A stretch of 64,000 nucleotides of DNA, taken from positions 186,001 through 250,000 of the forward strand of contig NW_005178983.1 of assembly GCF_000350225.1 (NCBI RefSeq), in the 5' to 3' direction. A program made the translations under genes and the position numbers. Of the stretch, positions 43,401 through 55,126 are shown in pieces. Under the pieces are notes generated by a model. The model saw nothing but the letters and a program-made list of their open reading frames with translations. It ran no database searches and was not told the origin of the DNA. The DNA is from Chondrus crispus (Eukaryota > Rhodophyta > Florideophyceae > Gigartinales > Gigartinaceae). Numbering within the stretch: the stretch's first letter is position 1; each line of letters opens with the position of its first letter.

Positions 43401-46400
43401 CCTCAGTGCACGACACAATTCGGGGGAAGGATGCGCTCGTGGATAACTTTGGGAGCGGTTCCGGTGTCTAGTCCACCCCTGATAGGAAACATAACCGTCG
43501 GTTGGCATCCAACTGACGAGTCTAATTTATAGTTTACCTTTCTCAGGACGCCAACCGGGTCTCCCGCTACATTATTCCCACGAGACTTTCCCTTCCGCCG
43601 GTGCCGTTGTGTCCTTCGGGTCGGGGGTGCTCCCCTCCGGACGAGGCTCAGTTTAAGGGAGACAGATGCCTCTATGCTGCCTCCCTGTCGTTTCCCGGCC
43701 TTCTTCCGTGGGCGCCGCCGGAATGCGCGCCCGATCCGATACACTGGGTTCCAACGGGGGTCCCCGAAAAAGAGGTTGTCTGGAAACTCGGTGACTGATT
43801 CACCCTCGGGGCGTATCGAGTCCGTCCCCCACGACTGTTATTCCTCTGTTTGCGTGTCTGTTGGGAGTCTGTCTCCCGTTTGGTCAAAATCCGAGCTCGG
43901 ACGTCCGGCGACATCCCATGACAGCGAGGTCTTTCCCGCAAAAGGCAGAGGCGGCAGGGATTTCCGCTGCTCGCGTCCTGCCGAGGTGGCTCCCAATGCC
44001 AGACGTCTCCTCCCCGACGGGTGTGTTTGGCCTCGGCCACATACTGTTCCCACCCCTGGTACCGTCGAACCCGAGGAGGTGGTGAAATACGTCATACGTG
44101 TCCCAGGGGACGAGGGGAACGCGGCTGTCTCGACGGCCATCGCGAGCGAGCGGTCCGAGGAAACATCCACTTCCTCGAGAGGACCCGGTTCGAACGACTC
44201 TTCTGAGAGGAGGACGATATGCTGCTGGTGTCCCGTCCGGTGCCGCGAGCGGTCCCGACCCCCTGCGGCTGCTGGGTAATTATTTCCCCGTCGGCTGGCA
44301 GTCACCATGCCCTCGGCGTACCGCGTTAGCTCTGTAAAAGCTATGCGGGTGTGCGTCGTGAGGTGTTGACGCACTTGAGTACGGATGGCCGGGAGGAGCC
44401 CCTCCGCGAAGAGCGACTTGAGCCGATTATCGGAGAAGACATTCCCACAGCGGAGGGCGTTTCTCCAAAGGCAGTCCCTCTACTCCGTTTCGGACATCCC
44501 CGAACTCTGTATAAAAGTTCGTTACCTTGGCGTAGGCCTCTGCCATGACGTCATCTGTCGCGTATGTCCTGAGTAGGTAATTGAAACCCTCTGGACAGGA
44601 CGACAACAATTCATCCCAACGGGCGTGGGCGACTCCGGACTCTCCCACAATATGGGTCTGCACCTTTGCCAAGGCCGTGCCAGTCATGAAGAACTGGAAG
44701 CACCAGAGTGCTGCTTCCTAATACATGCCGTTCTGATTGCAAGCCGCAGTAGACCTGGAGAGGAAATTCAGCACTGCAATCGGATCGTCACCTCTGAAGG
44801 TCACGCCCTTCATCTGTAATGCCATCCGCTTTCCGGCCCTCGAAACCGTACTGGCAACCTTCGCGTCGTATCGTCCCGAACGATTGTGCAACCGATACCG
44901 GCGGTAATCCATGACCTTTTTAAAGAGGTCGTTTAAGGGGCGATTACGACGCACATGCCGGACGTCTACTTCAAATTCGTCCCCAGAGGAATCAGAGTCC
45001 TCCCTCGTGGCGTCACTAGTCCCCGATTCGTCGGTCTCTTATCCTCTGTCCTTCGTCTTTTTCCGGTACTTATGCGTCGGCAGTATCACACGACCGGCTC
45101 CCGGCGAAAACGCGGGTGTCTGTCCCATCCTTTGGGCTTGAAGCCGACCATCGGGTTCTCCTCCATCCCAAGGGGTCTCAAGTCCCATTTGGGTGTACTG
45201 TGGCCGCGCGTTTCCGAGCATCAGCGACGGCGGTAGTACCTCCGTTGTCGCCAATGGCGGTTGCATCGCCTGTGGCGCTCGAGCGCGAACCTCTGCGCGG
45301 ATAACGTCCCCCACGGTCGTAGTGATCGTGTCCTCAAAGGGGCCGCGTCCCACTACTTCGTCCACGGCGCTCCTTAAGAGGGTCCGACTGTGATCCTCGA
45401 CGATCTTTTGGAGAGTACTGGTTAATTGCGCCTCCACGGCAGCCGTGATTCGTCTGTCCAGTTCGGCCGTGAACCACGTGTTCAGGGCCGCCCTCTGGGT
45501 CAGGTCCCTTAGGTCGCGGTGGGCCTCCATGGCGTCTCCTTGGAGCGTCATCTTATTTGGACGTTCGTCGCCGACTATGGCGGGGGCTGGCTCGCTCTCT
45601 CCGCGTTTTCGGCCCTCGAGGGGTTCCTCCGCCGTCGTCGGTGGTAATGCTGCTCTTTTCTGCGATCGCGTCCTTCCGCAGGCCAGGCGCTCCACATGCG
45701 CCGCTCGTGATTCATCGTTTCTGACGGAGCCTGCGTTTTCGGTCGAGCCCTCCAGGCGACTTGGTCCCCCTTCTGAGACCGATTTACTGATTCATCGTCC
45801 CTGACGTCCCGGGGGAAACTCCCCTGCGGTCCCGCGTCTTCTCGTCCACTCATCTTGCAACGAGGCGGTGATTCCTGATCCCTTCCAATCCCAGTCGTCC
45901 GATTCGGAGATCAATAAAAAGAATCCTGAGAAATAGATTTCTAGGTCGGGAGACCAGTTGTAATAATATGGATCCTTCCGGTTCGGTGTTGGTACGTCAC
46001 GGAGGGGGTGTCCACGGCAGCAGTAAAATTACAACACCACCAACCTCTCTCGAGGGTGGCGGATATGACTTCGGTAATGGGCGAATAGAACTGCGACCCC
46101 GGAAGGGATGGGGCTCACGGGGCATACACTTGCACCAGGCGGTAGAACAACCATACTGAGGAGCGTGAGCTTGCGGCCCACAAGAATGACGCGCACGGGA
46201 CGATCTTCTTCTTCAATTTTTTCCTCAGTTCTGGCCAAAGGGGTCGCTGCCTTCCTTTACTCTGGGGGCGTACTGCCTCGACTAGCCCTAAGCACGTCGA
46301 CCTCCGGCGGCCGGGCAGTACAGTAGTGATCCACTTCTACTTTGGATCACTACAGTGCAGTACCTCTACTGTACTCCACCGGGGATTGATCTGCACACAT

Positions 46401-46800
46401 GCACATTTGGCTGAGCTCCTGCCACCTGTCCTCGTGGCAGAGCGCGCACCACGTGTGCTAGCTGGAACTCCCCCGGCTGACACTCCTATTACACAAATTT
46501 CTACGCCCGTACAGTAGGACCTCCTAGTTTACTGTACCCTATCGGGACGTAATACGTACGGCGGTACACGTGGCCATTCCGACGCCACCTGTCACCCGTG
46601 GCGGTACGTGCACCCCGTGTACTAGCTGAGGTATCCACTGCCTTTCCAGTATCGTCTGGTCACCTCTACGGGATCTCCCTTCGGGTCGTTACGTTTACCG
46701 ACACCGGTCGGTACCCGTTCTCCCACAGACCGGGGGCGCGCGCGGTAGAGGTAGGTGGGAACTGAGCGAAGTAGAATAGCCCGCGTAGTATAGGTTTAGG
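40491..46800 (-). mobile_element. Ty3/gypsy LTR retrotransposon fossil C
   Basis: Heavily broken (a dozen or more interruptions), minus strand. Rounded parts: LTR whose inner edge is at 45959 (ending TATTATTACA on the minus strand; outer edge not found, so the start of the LTR is a guess); primer site TGGTCTCCCGACCTAG directly inside; gag about 45.7-44.4 kb; protease near 43.5 kb (LDTGTAPK); reverse transcriptase about 42.4-41.6 kb; RNase H about 41.4-41.0 kb; integrase zinc region about 40.95-40.5 kb. It ends abruptly at LTR 3 (40490), which inserted into it. The primer site differs by one base from that of fossil A, so both families use the same tRNA. Older than fossil B by nesting. Confidence 0.8.
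46323..46353. repeat. palindrome, 11-bp arms, 9-nt loop
   Basis: GTAGTGATCCA and TGGATCACTAC around CTTCTACTT, within or just outside the LTR of fossil C. Confidence 0.85.
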
Positions 46801-48298
46801 GTAATAATAAGCGCATGGCTACGACTCCCAGTTCCAAAGACTCCAGTCGTAGGCCTAAGGCTTCGTGGTGTTTTATTTACGATCGGACGTCGACTATATG
46901 GAAGTCGACGTCGGAATATAATAATAATACCTAACTAAAACAAAGGGTTATGAGGCCCTTGACACGTGTTGGTGGGACACGGGTATGCGTGGGGGATGAA
47001 ACGAGTTCACGTGGGGAAATACACGGGTACACGTGGGTTGACTGTCAGTACTTTCGACAGGGCTCTATAGAGCCTACGCCCGGACGAGGCTGGTGGTTAA
47101 TGTACACGGTTACACGTGGTAGATCACTTTTGATAGTGTGATATGCCGCGTGTGTTACCGTACAGCGCCGCGATTTAGCGGTCGGTCAGTGTTCTACTAG
47201 TCCCTTTCTTAAAATAGAGCGTCCGCGCGAACGGTAATTTCCGCTAAATTTTGAGGAGCTGAGGGTTGCGGACATCCTTCCACCGTACTGACACGCCTCC
47301 AAGGTAGGTTTGAGTAGGGCGTGCCGAGAATTAAACCGGAGAGAATTCTCGAGATTTGTTCTGCAGCATTACCGTCCGAGATGGCGGAGTTTGGGTACCC
47401 TTTTGGGGGAGACACCTACCGTCGAGGCAGAGAGTGGCTTCGTCCGCGCGGGTTGTGGGGTCGCAACATGTATGAAGACGCCCTCCTCTTCGAGAGGGCG
47501 CCGTTCATATGTGCGGATGGATTACGCGAGGCGGAGGTTATTCGCCGTTACCCGGCAGCAACGGGAGAGGTCCGGGAAGGCTCAGCCTGTCAGTTGTGAT
47601 GTCCAGGGACTTCACGCACCGTTTGTTGGTGGAGCCTGACCCCCGGTCTCAACAGAGCGAATTTCTTGCCCGACACCACCGCTATCATACCGATTTTCTT
47701 AGAATATTCAAAAAACGTATTTGACACTGTGCGCTCTCTACTGTAAGTAGTAGAAGTCACAGCTCGCCCATCCGGATCCGGATCCACATGGCCAGGACGA
47801 TACTCATCCCAGGTCTATCTCGTAACAAAACCTTGAAAGTACAGTACCAAGGAAACCTCTTCCTTCCCTGTGGTTCAACACGACGTCAAGTCTCCCCTCG
47901 ATATTTCAGCAACTATCCCCCCTATCCTCACCCACTCCTCGCATTCTCTCATACCTAAACCCGCTCTCGGTCTTCCATGATGGGTTAGTGCAATCATTCT
48001 TCTCTTTCAGCTTCTGCACGCCATCACAACTATTTGCGTCGAGGGATGTCTAAGCGGGCGGTGCAGGATGTGACGTACTTTTCTGGGAAAGGACTTTTCC
48101 GTGCTGTAGGAAACATTTAGTTCTTGCAAGAGGTCTCTTTACAGTGTTAATAACAATCTACCGAGCAGTGCTATGTTGAATTCGGATCAGAGCGGACGGC
48201 CGTGATCTGTTGGAGATCAAAAGAAGGTCTACCGTCGTCGAACAGACGATACAATCATGCCCATTGCAATCTATTCTATCTTGTAGGATAATAATGTT
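46801..48298. other. 1.5-kb stretch, no supported gene
   Basis: Contains several ACGTG-core motifs between 46.96 and 47.13 kb (GACACGTGTTGG, TTCACGTGGGG, TACACGTGGG, TTACACGTGG). Short frames on both strands have no domains. The outer edge of the fossil C LTR and the left end of Harbinger element 2 must lie in this stretch, but I could not place them. Confidence 0.4.
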
Positions 48299-48358
48299 GT
48301 GCAGCATTCTGTTTTGGCCTTCTCTTCCTCTGGGTCATACGTTTGCCATCACTTAACT

Positions 48359-49635
48359 ATGTCATCTCACTTTCTAGTTCGCGCGAAGCTGCAAAAGAAG
48401 AAGAAAATAGTTGTGTTTGCAAGTGTTGCATCAATCATTGCTACACTGACGCAAAATCTTCCTGTCACTCTAGCAAAACTAAGTACCATAGAGTTGCTAA
48501 TTCTCCCACATTTGGAGAAAGAAAATCGTTTGAAGAGGTGACGAAGTATTATGGTGAAACATTTTTTCGCCGTTGTTTCCGAATGTCGAGAGACTCATTC
48601 TACAAGCTGCTCAAGATGTTAAAGCCGCATCTGGAACGAAATAGAGAAATGGCTAAAAGGGCAGGAAGGGAAGTTGTCAGTCCCGCAATACGTCTTGCGG
48701 TAACTTTGAGGCTGTTGGCCGGAGCTAGTTACTTGGATATAATATCTGTATACAACACACCCAAGAGCACCCTTTACCAGGTTTTTAAGGACACTTGTCA
48801 CGCTATTATGTCGGTTTTATGTTTACCAGGACTTCCGAAGGATGAGACGGAATTAAGACAATCTGCAGAGGCCTTTAAAGTATCTCGAAAGCCAGGAAAC
48901 CCCCTTTCGGGCTGCGTGGGAGCCCTACATGGAATTGTCATCAAGATTAGAAAGCCCCAAAAGTGATCTGAATCCCGCGGCATATTGGTGCAGGAAACAT
49001 TACTACGCTATCCCAGTGCAAGCAACTGTTATTCAAACTATCGTTTTTTGTGTTTCTCGGCAAGATGCGTAGGAAGCACGCACGACTCCTTAGCGCACGC
49101 GGTTTCAAGTTCGGGAGAATATTTGATGGCTGGTCTACTACACCACGCGTTTTGGATTGCCGGAGATGAAGCATATATCTGCACAGAGTCTTTAATAACG
49201 CCATATCCAGCATCACAGGCAACAGATTGGCAGGACTCATTTAATTTTTGGCATTCTTCCTTGCGAATGCATGTAGAACAAGCATTTGGAATGCTGATGG
49301 CAAAGTGGAGAATTCCCCAAGATTTATCCTTCACTGTCGAGACTAATATCCATATTGTTTTTATTGCGATGAAGCTCAATAATTTTGTCATAGATGAGGA
49401 GGGGATTCCAAAACCAATTCCAAGTATTGAAACATTCGATCGTGTTGCAGTCCAGAGTGAGGATTAGTACGCTCAAGCAAAGGAAGATATGCGTAATATT
49501 TTAGAAGAACAAGGTAATGGAGCGGAATATCGTTCTTCCTCTGTGTCATGGAAGAGAGAAAGGATGGTGGAAGTTGTTAAGACCCGTGGACCAATGCGTC
49601 CCGTTCCTTCCGGTGCGATAGTGCAACATTTCTGA
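48359..49635 (+). pseudogene. PIF/Harbinger DDE transposase 2 (decayed)
   Basis: HARBI1-type, close in layout to copy 1: FRRCFRMSRDSFYKLLKML, REMAKRAGREVVSP, TPKSTLYQVFKDT, then GCVGALHGI, where the first catalytic Asp is His (codon at 48928-48930). It continues with GSTHDSLAHAV, GDEAY (second Asp), HVEQAFGMLM (Glu) and a C-terminal SVSWKRERMVEVV. Start at the ATG at 48359 is the best guess; the frame open before it starts with TTG. Several frameshifts (near 48.5, 48.96 and 49.03 kb) and an in-frame TAG at 49465-49467 break it. The missing Asp alone would abolish catalysis. It reads toward the LSG1 relic and SAP/Myb copy 2. Confidence 0.88.
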
Positions 49636-49929
49636 AGTTGTTTCTGAACAGTTCGCTACTCGGCGGCACCCGACTGGCGCTTCCTCGCCGTCGCTCCGAC
49701 ACTTCTTGCCACCCTGCTGCTTCTGCTGGCCGCTTATTCCCGGCCGTCCTCCCCTCCCGCCGCGTTCGCCGCCACCGCCGCCCTCCAAGACCTCCCGCTC
49801 CCGCACCTCCTCGCCCTAACGCTGCCGATCAAACTCTTCCTCCTCTCGTGACCCCCGCTCCCGCTGCTCCTCAATGCCAAGATCGTCCATTTCACGGCCG
49901 CCCCCGGTCTTCCTGCTGTCTCGTCTGCT

Positions 49930-51312
49930 CTACTGTTCTCGATGCCACTGAATTGGAAGAGTTCATGCTCAACGCGACCATGGCCAATGAAGATTTTATT
50001 GCAGAGCGATATCCACAACCCCTTGCACCTCAGACTGTTGTGATGACTCCGCTTCACCAAAACACGGCATCGGCGAGTCACAATGCGCAGAAACGGAATC
50101 TCCTCAACAAAACAGTATTAAGAATACGACTTAGGCCTCCTTAGAACTCAACTACGACGTCAGCTCAGTTGGCAAAAGAAATGGAAAGGTTTTTAAGGTG
50201 GAGGAGAAAAATCGCCACGCTTGAGGAAGAAAACAGGCTCTCTTCATCCGTCTCTGGCCCCATGATGACTATATTTGAAAAGAACATTGAAGTTTGGAGA
50301 CACGTTTGGCGTGTTGTCGAGTGCTCAGACGTGGTTGTACAGATTGTGGCTGCGAGAAACCCGCTTTTGTATTACTGCGAGGATATGTACCGGTATGTAA
50401 CTACCGAGATGGGCCGTTCACATCTGCTCGTCCTTGAAAAGTTTGATCTTTTCTCAAACCAACTGATCGATCGCTGGGAAGCCTACTTCAAGGCTCAGGG
50501 CATGAATGTTATCCTCTTTTCCGAATTCAAAGCTAGCGTAAATGAACCTGTAAGCGATTCTCCAGTCGTTGGTGTTCACGACCTCATTGAAAAGTTGCAG
50601 AGTTTTGAGCACAAGGCCCCAATCACACAACCGAATCAAAGGCTTGTCGTGCGGATGTGTGGCTACCCAAACTTTGGAAAAGCCTCCAAGATCAACGTTC
50701 TTGTTGAATTTATCGCCAGCAGCGAAGCGAAAGAGGATTCACAGGGCTATGCACAGCACGATGGTGACATGCAATCATCTGCTAGGACCGAGCAAACGGA
50801 AGGCGCTGACGCTAGTTCAAATCAGGCCAAGCGAGTTCCAGTTTCCTCTACTCTGGGTCAAACAAAACATTTCTAAACGCTTTGTCTTGACGAACAAAGT
50901 GCTATAATGCGATTGTCCTGGGCTTGTGTTTCCCAATTTCTCGTCTTCAAAGTCAGAGCTGATCTGTACAGCGTGCTTTTTATTGATCAGATGCGTGGCG
51001 AATACCTGTTTTCTGTATTACATATTGCAGCCCGAATCCCAGCATCCATCTTTGAAGGCGTATATGGTATTAGGTTTCCGGTATTGCTTAACAGCCGTCA
51101 ACCAATACCGGAAACCTAAACCCCGTGGTTTACACCGATACGGATGCCCTATTGCGACACTAACGAAATCATTATTTTGGGTAAACCCTCTACTCAAGCA
51201 CGAGCGCGCAGGTTCATGAGTGACCATAACAAGCCCGATCAGAGCCGATATACGCGTGTAATGCTAAAAGATTTTGTGAACGGGCAGATTATCTTTGCTC
51301 ACGCACCGCCTC
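49930..51312 (+). pseudogene. LSG1: LSG1 (large-subunit GTPase 1) relic
   Basis: LSG1 is the cytoplasmic circularly permuted GTPase that releases the export adaptor NMD3 from 60S subunits. Recognisable in order: ATELEEFMLNATMANEDFIAER, FLRWRRK, FEKNIEVWRHVWRVVE, SDVVVQIVAARNPLLYYCED, VLEKFDLFS (G4 NKxD lost), MCGYPNFGKASKINVLVE (G1 normally GYPNVGKSSxIN), LGQTKHF, then after an in-frame TAA at 50874-50876 VRADLYSVLFIDQMRG and PASIFEGVYGI. In another frame come MSDHNKPDQSRY and MLKDFVNGQIIFAHAPP. The G3 DxPG motif is absent. At least one frameshift near 50.14 kb and one near 51.1 kb. The C-terminal 100 residues are missing and the sequence ends against SAP/Myb copy 2. No introns are seen. A GC-rich, Pro-rich stretch (49.67-49.93 kb) precedes it and may be its old N-terminus. 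Confidence 0.88.
51070..51119. repeat. perfect palindrome in the LSG1 relic, 17-bp arms, 16-nt loop
   Basis: TTAGGTTTCCGGTATTG and its inverse complement flank CTTAACAGCCGTCAAC-like spacer. It directly follows the LSG1 VYGI motif, so it formed inside a gene body. Confidence 0.9.
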
Positions 51313-52690
51313 TGCGAGGGTTGACTTCTCATTTCCAGCGATTTTCACTTCGCTGCTATTCGCCATTTGCTGCACTACATCAACAAGCGAAGATAAATGC
51401 CCCTGAATACTGTTGTTCTCGGTTGCACATGACCGACTGGACCTACTGCTACGTCTTTTCGCACGTAGATGCTCTGTTGCCTCACCAGATATGCCCTCAT
51501 CATAGCCAATTTTCCCTTTGACTAGTTTTGCAGTGCATTCCGAAAAAGACGTGTCCTCATCGGGTCGCCCGACTTGTGCAACAGTAAAAATAATCCACAG
51601 CCGCTTTGCAAACATGTGCAGTCTGCCATTGAATCTTGGCACAAAATTCACAAACGTGTTCGGATCATTATTTCCGGAAATGTTCCAACGGCATATATAT
51701 GTTGTAAACTTTGATCGCGGGTTGCTGAATTGAGACTTTAGGACCCCTCCACTTCGTACTGCGAGAGGTGGAAGCGACGGGTAAGTGTCTTGTCCTAATG
51801 TGCCATCAAAGGGAAAGTGCAGAGACAACGAAAAATCATTAAACCGGTTAGCAATAGTACCCCAAAAATCATCCTGTCCTATACCTGCGTCTTGCTGTGT
51901 GCGTGTCAATTCCTGATGCAAGTTCATGAAAGCATTTCTCGCCTTTCCGTCCTCCTTTAAAATCACAATAAGTAGGGCAAATTCAGGCCGCGAGAAGTCA
52001 GGGGTGTCTGGATCGAGCAGTTGCGCTTCGGCGCCTTGTCTGGCGCTTTGGGGGGCTTTTTGGTTCTGTCTGCCAAATGGATTTGCTGCCGTACGACGTG
52101 AATGTTTTTGCTCTCCGACTGGATCTCCATGCGTTTCCAGCTCGAATTCGATATCATCAGTGTGCGGAGCTTGAATATACGGTTCGTATTTTCGCTCTTT
52201 TTCTGAAGGTAGTCAAATATGTCCTTACAAAACTTATTCTCTTTGATGATCTGTACAGGATGTTGTCCGAGAGAGACGCGTTCTTTGACAAATCTAAACA
52301 TTCGATAAACCTGTGTGAGCTTCGATCCTGTCGTCCGCTGTTTCTAAACTCGCCGGATACTTCTTAAATCACTTTTTGTCATTTCGAAAAAGTAGTTGTA
52401 GATGTGCTGGATGGTAACATCCGGTAGAGCGTCATCGACAGATCTTGGGGAGCTAATTACTTCCCCACCAGAGAATTGGGGTGGTGGACTAATCACGCAG
52501 CTGTTTGCCCCGCACGATGGATCATCAACTCGGCGTTTTTGCAGAAGGCGGGGCGACTGTCGGATGAGCACAGATCCTGAGGTATTCACTGGATGCCCGA
52601 CGGAGAGGAGAAGGTTTGCGGGGAAAACGACATTGTGAGTAAAGTTAGTGAGGGGAAGAGCTGATCGAGGTTTGGTGTCGTGGACCAAAG
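51289..52690 (-). pseudogene. SAP + Myb/SANT-like protein, copy 2 (decayed)
   Basis: Homologous to the gene at 6.8-8.5 kb. From the N-terminus: VTIQHIYNYFFEMTKSDLRSIRRV (SAP start) near 52.4 kb; RFVKERVSLGQ; then, in the longest frame, LHQELTRTQQDAGIGQDDFW, GTIANRFNDFS, VRSGGVLKSQFSNPRSKFTT, SGNNDPNTFVNFV and YDEGIS. These align with LGQELRRSELDSGVSRDSFW, GIIEGRFNDSS, HRSADCLKNHFRDAKSVFTA and SGQNDPERFVDFL of copy 1. The frame is broken about three times between 51.96 and 52.4 kb. A palindrome lies just upstream. It faces transposase 2 across the LSG1 relic. Confidence 0.8.
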
Positions 52691-52771
52691 CGGCAAGAGG
52701 TACTCTCTTGAAACTGGCGCCTTTTGTGTAAGCTAGTTTTGGATCCAGATTCGGACTTCTTCGAAGTTTGT

Positions 52772-52829
52772 ACGTGTATACTTCTCAGAGCAATACAGTG
52801 TACTGTATTGCTCTGAGAAGTATACACGT
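52772..52829. repeat. perfect 58-bp palindrome, 28-bp arms, 2-nt loop
   Basis: Arms 52772-52799 and 52802-52829 are exact inverse complements around GT. It lies between the divergent SAP/Myb copies 2 and 3, about 80 bp beyond the start of copy 2. The 330 bp from here to 53160 hold nothing recognisable. Confidence 0.95.
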
Positions 52830-53159
52830 GCCTTTTACAGATGTCAATGACGAAGTTCTGTCCTCGGAGATGTCAGAAACAGTCCGAATTTGAACATGTT
52901 GAACTGTAAGCCAGGGTTATTAACTTAATATAGTGAGAGGCCAATGGAGTATCGCCAGGTCAGAAAATTGATATAATAAGGGTGGTACCGCGTTATGAGC
53001 CTGACGATAAGAAAAAATTGATTGGCATTTCCCTGACGTCTTTAAAGAATAATTGCTCCGTGTAGAACCAGTAGAGTGATTGGATTAATAATACTTTTCT
53101 TAACAGTATGATGGCGCACACAAGGTTAAAATATTAGCTTCCATCACTACCAACGTGCC

Positions 53160-54961
53160 ATGCAAAACAAAATCATTAGCTATCGCTACTGCATAAGTGT
53201 GAATGAATTCAATCTAGATCCAATTTTGCACATATCGAAATTCAGTTTAATCATTTTAGTGATGCTCCCAAATGCCACTATATTTGCAAAACGGCGGGAG
53301 ACTGGCATTCGAAGGAGATGCTATTCGTATCCCAACAGCACCCATCCAGAACCCAACATACCGCGGCCTGCCCTACCAACTCCTCGCTCCCTTCGCTTTC
53401 CGATCCCCATCATAGTGACCACACAAGAGTCCCCCCTCATTCTCCGTCGCTTTCCTCGTTTCCTTAGACCATGTCCCTCTTCTCCGCCGTCTCCAAACGC
53501 CCAAACTATGCGCGTGCTGCAGTTTCCGCACAAATCAGAGCAAGAATCTGCTCCTCGCTCCGCACATAATCCTGTCATTGGCTCCCAAAATAATTCGCCA
53601 ATGAAGCCATTAGCAGGCGCTCGCGTTCTCTCAGTTGACCAGCGAGCAGCTGGTGAGGTCAGAGCCTCGAAAGCCGATGATAAGTGCGCGGCATTCTCTT
53701 TTTTCTCAAGCCTAAATATCAAGCAACTAAGGGGCATATTGAAGGAATGGAGGTGGAAACAATCAGGCGACAAGGGTACCCTCGTTGCTTGAGCGTTTCT
53801 ACATTTACAAATTTTTACTTTATCTGGACGAACGATTTGTGCTGCTATGTCGTCGATCCCAGAAACGGCCAGATTCGAGTCTTGGCTTCAGCAGCGTGTG
53901 ACACTCGACCTGCGATCTCCGCTCTACTTTGCTCGTGTTCCCGGCGATGCCGAGCTATTCGAGCTTTTGGAAGCGAAAGAAGTTGAAAAGTTCAAGAGAA
54001 AAAAAGGAAACTTGGAGGAAGCAAGACAAAATGGGGATCAAAATATGAGAAGTGAAGATCACGGTGGAGAAGAATTGGAGAAGACAAGTGGCAGTCAGGG
54101 AGAGGCTGGTCCAGTTAGCGGATTGGGCACGTTTAGCATCAGCGAATTCGCTCGCCTATGCGTCATCACGCGGGATCATGAAGACGCGAAATGTGCCCTG
54201 GATGGGACAGAGCAGTAGCTAACAAGGAGTCAGTTGGATGCAGGTTCTACGAGAGAATCATACCGGGGTGTTATAGAAGAGCGCTTTAACAATCCTAATT
54301 TGCGCCTTCATCTCAACATGGTTGGGAATGTCGACGAGGTAGACTCTAAGGTGGCACCGCCTTGTCATCGGTCCGCTACATTTTTAAAAGAAAAATTTCT
54401 GGATGCACGGAGGTCCTTCACGACGTGTGTGGAAAATTGGTCAAGGTGTGGACAAAACAACACTGGGAATTTTAAAAGTTACGCAGGGACTCGGGCGGGG
54501 GAGTTGACCGCGGAAGGGAAGCGGAATGTAGTCCTTTTATCTGCACACGGAAAGGAACGAAAAATGAGGACACCCGGTTTGCGAATTTGTGCACGAGGGT
54601 GATCCCATTCGATAGGGGATGTGAGGAGGGTGGCAGTCAGGGAACCAGCAGGATGTCGGGACGCGGAAATCGCAGGAGTATTAATCGGGGAGAGAATTTG
54701 TTTGAGCACTCGTGGAGGACCTATTCCGAAGCAGCAGTTGCGGAATAGCGAGCGAAGGCCGCTGAACGAAAAGAGAAAGCGTTTAAAAAAAGGAAGACCG
54801 GGATAGAAAATTCGAGAATGCAGCAATTACAGCAGCGCCAATGGTGTGTTGTGTCCATGGGAAACCTTTACAAGACTTTAAAAGCCCAGGGATTGGACCC
54901 AGATGAGTCTTTTGAGGAGTGCGCAAAACTCCAAATGGAGGAGTTAAAAAAGGCGTTTTAA
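53160..54961 (+). pseudogene. SAP + Myb/SANT-like protein, copy 3 (decayed)
   Basis: Third member of the family. From the ATG at 53160: a Pro/Arg-rich N-terminal part, then CAAFSFFSSLNIKQLRGILK, then EWRWKQSGDKGTLV (SAP), continuing in another frame as ERFYIYKFLLYLDERF. Next is FSISEFARLCVITRDHEDA, then YRGVIEERFNNPNLRLHL, CHRSATFLKEKFLDARRSFT and CGQNNTGNF. These align with the Myb/SANT-like region of copy 1; the Trp of the FW pair is not conserved. Ends at 54961 with a helical tail (YKTLKAQGLDPDESFEECAK). About four breaks (near 53.79, 54.22, 54.6 and 54.75 kb). It is divergent from copy 2 and faces transposase 3. Confidence 0.78.
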
Positions 54962-55126
54962 ATGCCGCAGTCCCGACCCATGGGCATTCTTTGCAATGGG
55001 CGGCGGTCTGACCGGGGCGTGGTTCAGAATCCATCTGTTGTCAGCAGCAATTTGCAACAGGAAGAAGAGATTCCCCCGGCTGACTGTGAAGCGGCGATAG
55101 AAGAGGATGAGATACACTTCAATAGA

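Larger units (their letters stand above)
48359..52829. mobile_element. candidate cargo-bearing Harbinger element 2
   Basis: Transposase 2 (plus) and SAP/Myb copy 2 (minus) face each other across an LSG1 relic, repeating the plan of element 1 in mirror image. Bounds are given by the transposase start and the palindrome at 52772-52829, which sits upstream of the SAP/Myb gene as the one at 6.5 kb does. I could not find matching termini at the left. Independent insertions are possible. Confidence 0.35.

Noticed and set aside
49638-49930. GC-rich Pro/Arg frame before the LSG1 relic as a separate gene
   Set aside because: Low complexity and no domain; at most an old N-terminal part of the relic.
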